From contig CACZAK010000072.1 in the NCBI GenBank assembly GCA_902779075.1, positions 1 to 18,872 on the forward strand: 18,872 nucleotides of DNA. The letters run 5' to 3'. Source of the DNA: an uncultured bacterium. Lineage in GTDB: Bacteria; Verrucomicrobiota; Kiritimatiellia; RFP12; UBA1067. Each line of letters starts with the position of its first letter. Position 1 is the stretch's first letter. The position numbers and the translations under genes are program-made. The notes below the pieces were generated by a model. The model ran no database searches. It was not told where the DNA came from and was given only the letters and a program-made list of their open reading frames with translations. Of the stretch, positions 16,042 to 18,872 are shown in pieces.

Positions 16042-16488
16042 TCAAACCTGCATGAAGCCGGTCGTTCCGAAGGACTGGCGTTCCACTTCGGCATCTTTCG
16101 CGGCGGCTTCAGCCACCGGACGGAAGTCTGCGAGGAGGCGACGCCATGTCTCGGCATTGTTGACGAATGCCTCAAGCTCGGTATCGAAGGAGGATCCGTC
16201 GATCAAGGGGAGCGAAAGCCGCCGCACAGCGAGATATGGCCCCCGTTCGGGGGACTTGGCAAAGTACACGCCGGACTGCAGATTGGCCTCAAGCAAAAGG
16301 TCGGAGAAAGTGGCCGCACCTTCGACAGGCGGTTCTCCGATTTCAGCAGACAAGGTCAGCATCTCATCATTGGCGACGATGGTGACGATGATGCCATCGA
16401 TGTCGAGCGATGCGGCCCCGTCAACGGCGACGAGATTCTCCACGTTGTGCCGCTTTGAGAAGTCGGCGATCAGTTCGTTAAATTCCAT
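16042..16488 (-). CDS. CesT-family type III secretion chaperone-like protein
   Basis: 148 aa, no signal peptide or membrane segment: the only clearly cytoplasmic product in the window. The pattern matches the CesT/SycE (Tir chaperone) fold: an N-terminal helix (FNELIADFSKRHNVENL), strands (ASLDIDGIIVTIVANDEMLTLSAEIG), a helix with LLLEANLQSG, a strand LAVRRLSLPL, and a C-terminal helix FDTELEAFVNNAETWRRLLADF. Such proteins are small dimers that bind effectors before secretion; related proteins occur in PVC bacteria. The start at 16488 is chosen over 16524 because GGAG stands 9 nt upstream and the fold begins there. No effector, ATPase or secretin gene is nearby. A strong TATAAT lies 49 nt upstream and GH97 follows 57 nt downstream. 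The match is by pattern, so a structural homologue without a secretion role is possible. Confidence 0.68.
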   Translation of the reverse strand: MEFNELIADFSKRHNVENLVAVDGAASLDIDGIIVTIVANDEMLTLSAEIGEPPVEGAATFSDLLLEANLQSGVYFAKSPERGPYLAVRRLSLPLIDGSSFDTELEAFVNNAETWRRLLADFRPVAEAAAKDAEVERQSFGTTGFMQV

Positions 16489-16536
16489 GACGGTTTTCTC
16501 CTGTTGCTTTTTAGGGCATGACAATAATGGTTATGT

Positions 16537-16565
16537 ATTATATCAAAAAACCGCGCCGCTGTGCG
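16537..16565 (-). promoter_or_regulatory. Candidate promoter in front of the chaperone-GH97 part of the cluster
   Basis: On the minus strand a perfect TATAAT (16537-16542) lies 49 nt upstream of the chaperone start. At exactly 17 nt spacing stands CGCACA (16560-16565), a weak -35 matching only the ACA half. This is the best -10 box I found in the window and could start a transcript covering the chaperone, GH97, peptidase, GH95, lyase and GH2 genes. Confidence 0.45.
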
Positions 16566-16566
16566 G
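16545..16566 (-). terminator. Weak terminator-like hairpin with T6
   Basis: On the minus strand CCGC (16563-16566) can pair with GCGG (16551-16554), followed at once by six T (16545-16550). The stem is only 4 bp with an 8-nt loop, so it is weak. It would separate the 123-aa gene from the chaperone gene and overlaps the spacer of the candidate promoter. The rest of the 142-nt gap (16489-16630) shows nothing else. Confidence 0.25.
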
Positions 16567-16630
16567 AAAAAGAAAACGTTAATGCGCAGACTCGCAAGTT
16601 TCGAGCAAGGGACCGGGCCGAGAAGAGACT

Positions 16631-17002
16631 TCAAGGATTGTCCGCAAGCACAATCGCCGCGACGGAATGGGGCGGCAGGGTTGTCTTCCCATCTGCCACC
16701 GCAAGCCGGACCTTCTGCGGGACGACACGGTTCTCGGAGCCAACGTCGTTGTAGGCGTACAGAGAATCGCCGGAAAGGATCGTGGCCGGAAGAAAGTCCG
16801 TTCCGACAGGGTTCAGCGCAGAGACATCGAGCGCAACCGCTTCGCCGGGCGACTTGTTGACGGCCATGAGAACGCGGCGCCTGCCGTCGCCTGACGCCGC
16901 CGCAGGTTCGTCGTCCGGACAGTTCTCGCAGGCAAAACCGCCGTCGGCAAACGCCAGCAGGGCAGCCGCCGCGAACAGCGCCTTTGCACCTGTCTTTTTC
17001 AT
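16631..17002 (-). CDS. Signal peptide fused to a glycosidase-type C-terminal beta-sandwich; probable deletion remnant
   Basis: 123 aa. Residues 1-24 are a clear signal peptide (ends GGFA before CENCPDDE). After a short acidic and Ala-rich linker, residues ~42-123 resemble the C-terminal beta-sandwich of arabinofuranosidase- or GH30-like enzymes: RVLMAVNKSPGEAVALDV, DSLYAYNDVGSENRV, and TTLPPHSVAAIVL at the end. In those families this domain follows a TIM barrel of about 300-400 residues, which is absent. So either the catalytic middle was lost by an in-frame deletion or this is a free-standing accessory domain. The ribosome site AGGGAGGT with 8-nt spacing is strong, and its ATG overlaps the stop of the metallophosphoesterase gene (ATGA), so it is probably still translated. 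The domain assignment is tentative. Confidence 0.5.
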   Translation of the reverse strand: MKKTGAKALFAAAALLAFADGGFACENCPDDEPAAASGDGRRRVLMAVNKSPGEAVALDVSALNPVGTDFLPATILSGDSLYAYNDVGSENRVVPQKVRLAVADGKTTLPPHSVAAIVLADNP

Positions 17003-18516
17003 GTGCTGATACCTCCCTTGCCTCTTTTCACGCTTGCAACAAGGGGAGCGCCGGACGTTCCAAGAGACGAAAGCGGACGCACGACGACGGCGAGCTCGTC
17101 ACCCGGCGGAAGTTCGTCCGAGGCGAAAAGGAGCGTCGTAACGCCTCCGTCCGTCTCGTGCCCGATTCCCATGTTGCACCCGGCGGCATACGTGGCCTTG
17201 GTGACGGAGCGCGCTCCGCCCCTGACCTCGACCTCGTACGCATACACCCGCGAATCGTGATTGCCGTCGGCGTGGGGGATTTTGATACGCAGGGCAGGTT
17301 CTTGTTTGACATGATTTACAGGATTCACAGGATTATGGTTTGCGGTATTCTCAATCTTGTTAATCTTGTCAATCCTGTCTAAAGAAAGCTCCAACTTCGC
17401 GCCCGCCCTGAACTGCGGCTCGCCGATGACTTTTTTCAGGGACTCCTTTGAGAACGGGTGGCACTTCGTCCCCGTCTCCCCGACTTTGCATTTTGCACTT
17501 TCCATTTTACACTCGCCCAGCGGCATGACCCAGTCAGGGCCAAGGGAACCGCCTTCCGCAAACTCGCGCCGCCTGATCACGACCTTGTCGTCATAGACCT
17601 CAACCAGGAACCCCTGCCTGCAGCGCCCGGCCTTTTCCTTTCCGAGGAGGGGAAACTTCGTGACGTTCGCCTCGCCCCGGAATTTCAGGTCCCAGTCCGG
17701 CGAGATGCACGGGGGTACCTGAATGCGCGGGAACGTGTTCGGCTCGTAGTAGATCGTGTTCCAGTTTGTGGAACTTTCGTGGTTGTGCCCGAAAAAGGCG
17801 AGAGCGCGGTCTTTGAACGCGGCGATTGCGTTGCGTTCCGGCGGCATGAGACGGGAGTGCGTGAGCAGAAAGAACGGCCTGGCGGGCCCTGCCGCATCCG
17901 CCGCTTCTCCTAACAGCGCATCCTTGACAAGCCTCATCATGCGCATCCGGTCTGCTTTCCAGTGCGCCCCGAAGAAATGGTAACCCTTTACGACCTTGTG
18001 CCACGCCTCTTCGTACGGTTCGCCCCAGATGCGCTCCCAGTTTCCCGCCATATCGGCGGAAAGCACCTCCCTTGCCCTGGTCTCGGGATCGGAATAAAGC
18101 TCCCGCACCCGCGCATTGGCGTTCTCCCCCTCCGCGTCGTGGTTTCCGGTGACGAAGAGCTTTTCCACCACGTGTCCGTCGGGGGCGCGGCTGCGCGGGA
18201 ACGTCGCATTCCAGACGTCGGCGTGCATCCGCATCGCCTCCACCTCGCCGTAGTTCGCCATGTCGCCGCAGTGAACGACGGCATCGACGTTCGCGTCGCG
18301 GAAATACCCGAGGGCTTTCCGCAGGAACGTATCGGGCCACCACGGCCTTGGCGGCGGACGAGACTTGAGGGTTCGCAGGTGAGTGTCTGAAATCACGCCG
18401 AAGACTAGATTCGGCTTCGTGCTCCCGCGCAAGGCGTCCGATTGCAGGAAACCGCATCCAAACGCACCGCATCCAAGGGTGGCGGCTGCCCCTTTCAGAA
18501 AATCCAATCGCCTCAC
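16999..18516 (-). CDS. Exported calcineurin-like metallophosphoesterase with in-frame repeat insertions
   Basis: 505 aa, starting with GTG. The N-terminus RRLDFLKGAAATLGCGAFGC resembles a Tat signal, with possible lipobox cysteines. All phosphoesterase motifs are present: SDTH (Asp44, His46), HCGDMANYG (Asp85), GNHD (Asn125, His126), LTHSR (His220) and FGHNH (His244, His246), so the catalytic domain (~35-330) looks active. Substrate unknown; such exported enzymes act on phosphodiesters or phosphomonoesters. A C-terminal beta-sandwich (~365-495) follows. Two insertions interrupt the normal sequence: residues ~336-345 come from a heptamer DNA repeat and ~380-403 from an inverted nonamer repeat, both in frame. 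The GTG overlaps the stop of the 88-aa gene (GTGA), and its own stop overlaps the start of the 123-aa gene (ATGA), so the three form a tightly coupled unit. Confidence 0.85.
   Translation of the reverse strand: MRRLDFLKGAAATLGCGAFGCGFLQSDALRGSTKPNLVFGVISDTHLRTLKSRPPPRPWWPDTFLRKALGYFRDANVDAVVHCGDMANYGEVEAMRMHADVWNATFPRSRAPDGHVVEKLFVTGNHDAEGENANARVRELYSDPETRAREVLSADMAGNWERIWGEPYEEAWHKVVKGYHFFGAHWKADRMRMMRLVKDALLGEAADAAGPARPFFLLTHSRLMPPERNAIAAFKDRALAFFGHNHESSTNWNTIYYEPNTFPRIQVPPCISPDWDLKFRGEANVTKFPLLGKEKAGRCRQGFLVEVYDDKVVIRRREFAEGGSLGPDWVMPLGECKMESAKCKVGETGTKCHPFSKESLKKVIGEPQFRAGAKLELSLDRIDKINKIENTANHNPVNPVNHVKQEPALRIKIPHADGNHDSRVYAYEVEVRGGARSVTKATYAAGCNMGIGHETDGGVTTLLFASDELPPGDELAVVVRPLSSLGTSGAPLVASVKRGKGGIST
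17308..17378. repeat. Inverted 9-bp tandem repeat element inserted in frame
   Basis: Three 9-mers of the (C/T)ACAGGATT type (17308-17334) are followed by 17 nt and then three reverse-complementary 9-mers of the (C/T)AATC(C/T)TGT type (17352-17378). Positions 17318-17335 pair with 17361-17378 in 16 of 18 positions around a 25-nt loop. The unit length is three codons, so the insertion keeps the frame and encodes a DRIDKINKI stretch and a NPVNPVNHV stretch in the metallophosphoesterase. This CAGGATT-type repeat is, as I recall, dispersed between genes in many bacteria. Confidence 0.8.
17483..17510. repeat. Heptamer repeat tract inserted in frame
   Basis: Four consecutive 7-mers, ACTTTGC, ATTTTGC, ACTTTCC, ATTTTAC, lie inside the metallophosphoesterase gene and encode the KMESAKCKV segment. 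The base composition is AT-rich and unlike the surrounding gene. Similar ATTTTGC/ACTTTGC tracts are, as I recall, common intergenic repeats in environmental bacteria. With the flanks the reading frame remains open. Confidence 0.75.
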
Positions 18517-18779
18517 GGATCGTCGAACCTCGTGTTGTCAAACCTGAACCCCGTCGCATGGCGGGTAATGAACTGCTTGTCGGGCTGCCGTTCGCAGACA
18601 TTGATCGCCTGCTGGATGGCGGCTGTGTCCTTCGTCCGCCCGTCGCCCTTCGCGCCGCAGTCGCGGACATTGAAATCGGCGGCGGCGGATCGCATGGACG
18701 CCACCCCCGACAAAGCCGCAAGCACAACGATTGAGCCAACGGCAACACCTGCCGTTTGAAAGTTCCTTTGATTTCGCAT
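18513..18779 (-). CDS. Truncated pectate-lyase-superfamily/GH28-like protein, probable deletion remnant
   Basis: 88 aa. A signal-peptide-like N-terminus (~1-34, ending SAAA) leads into FNVRDCGAKGDGRTKDTAAIQQAIN (35-59), the diagnostic first strand and helix of pectate-lyase-3/GH28 right-handed beta-helix enzymes. Instead of the expected GGG-V-x-x-P segment and ~300 residues of beta-helix, the protein passes at once into ERQPDKQFITRHATGFRFDNTRFDDP, which looks like a family C-terminal tail. An in-frame internal deletion is the simplest reading. No clear ribosome site is seen at 18779; a TAAACT box lies 7 nt upstream, so the transcript could have almost no leader. Its TGA overlaps the GTG of the metallophosphoesterase, so it may persist as a translational leader. 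Confidence 0.55.
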   Translation of the reverse strand: MRNQRNFQTAGVAVGSIVVLAALSGVASMRSAAADFNVRDCGAKGDGRTKDTAAIQQAINVCERQPDKQFITRHATGFRFDNTRFDDP

Positions 18780-18807
18780 GGCAGACAGTTTACCAAAAAA
18801 TCAGTCA

Positions 18808-18830
18808 CTCCACCACTCTTACTCGTGGAG
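18808..18830. other. 6-bp hairpin followed (minus strand) by T6
   Basis: CTCCAC (18808-18813) pairs with GTGGAG (18825-18830) around an 11-nt loop. On the minus strand the stem is followed after 7 nt by six T (18795-18800), so it could end a transcript entering from beyond the right edge, upstream of the 88-aa gene. The distance to the T-run is longer than ideal. Confidence 0.3.
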
Positions 18831-18832
18831 TA

Positions 18833-18865
18833 GGGCGGGGCGTCCCTTTCCGGGTACGCCCGCCC
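18833..18865. other. Strong GC-rich 13-bp hairpin with two bulges
   Basis: GGGCG, GGCGT and CCC (18833-18846, one bulged G at 18838) pair with GGG, ACGCC and CGCCC (18852-18865, one bulged T at 18855) around the loop TTTCC. It stands in the non-coding right edge, tandem with the smaller hairpin at 18808-18830. It may be a terminator stem or a dispersed palindromic repeat; the edge prevents seeing what lies upstream. No gene is seen in 18780-18872. Confidence 0.5.
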
Positions 18866-18872
18866 CCTCATC

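Noticed and set aside
16052..16582. 176-codon plus frame opposite the chaperone gene
   Set aside because: Ser/Arg-rich antisense reading; the minus frame shows a coherent CesT-type pattern and ribosome site.
16489..16630. Possible riboswitch or small RNA before the chaperone gene
   Set aside because: Only a -10 box and a weak 4-bp stem with T6 are visible; no known aptamer pattern was recognised.
17308..17510. Possible small CRISPR array from the repeated short units
   Set aside because: Units are 7 and 9 nt without spacers, lie within a coding gene and there are no cas genes.
17600..18871. 423-codon alternative minus frame over the metallophosphoesterase and 88-aa genes
   Set aside because: Arg-rich frame-shifted reading; all phosphoesterase motifs lie in the other frame. 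It runs off the window edge but has no features there.

Overview
This is a GC-rich window (lower GC only at about 150-480) packed with exported carbohydrate-active proteins. The family mix points to the PVC superphylum: a ThuA-DUF6807 fusion, GH95, GH97, GH2, a heparinase II/III-type lyase, a two-domain esterase, a BSP-type peptidase with a LamG-like domain, and a CesT-type secretion chaperone. My best guess is a gut or rumen Kiritimatiellota/Lentisphaerota/Verrucomicrobiota lineage. This is inferred from gene content; no phylogenetic marker lies in the window.

Layout. Positions 1-298 hold no convincing gene. A decayed ORF6N-domain remnant (299-481, minus) follows. A divergent pair comes next: a secreted ThuA-DUF6807 protein (519-2144, minus) and a secreted two-domain esterase (2296-4341, plus), sharing a 151-nt intergenic region with promoter-like elements and an operator-like palindrome. 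The esterase converges, 4 nt apart, on the end of a long minus-strand cluster running from about 18779 to 4346. In transcription order this reads: an 88-aa pectate-lyase/GH28-like remnant; a metallophosphoesterase with a Tat-like signal; a 123-aa signal peptide plus C-terminal beta-sandwich remnant (these three linked by 4-nt overlaps); a 142-nt gap with a strong -10 box; a CesT-type chaperone; GH97; a BSP-like metallopeptidase with a LamG-like domain; a GH95 lipoprotein; a heparinase II/III lyase; and GH2.

Working model (inference): the cluster is a polysaccharide- or glycoconjugate-degradation locus. GH95 (alpha-L-fucosidase type), GH97 (residues of the retaining alpha-galactosidase type), GH2 (beta-galactosidase/glucuronidase type), a uronate lyase and an ester-removing hydrolase would strip a fucosylated, uronate-containing, acylated glycan. 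The peptidase could open a proteoglycan or glycoprotein matrix. No SusC/SusD, TonB receptor, sulfatase or transcription regulator is visible. Every gene except the CesT-type chaperone encodes a recognisable export signal.

The unusual points are: the orphan type-III-secretion-like chaperone inside a glycan operon; two different short-repeat families inserted in frame in the metallophosphoesterase; two genes that look gutted by internal deletion; a perfect 15-bp palindrome in the ORF6N remnant; and two mutually exclusive hairpins in the chaperone-GH97 junction.
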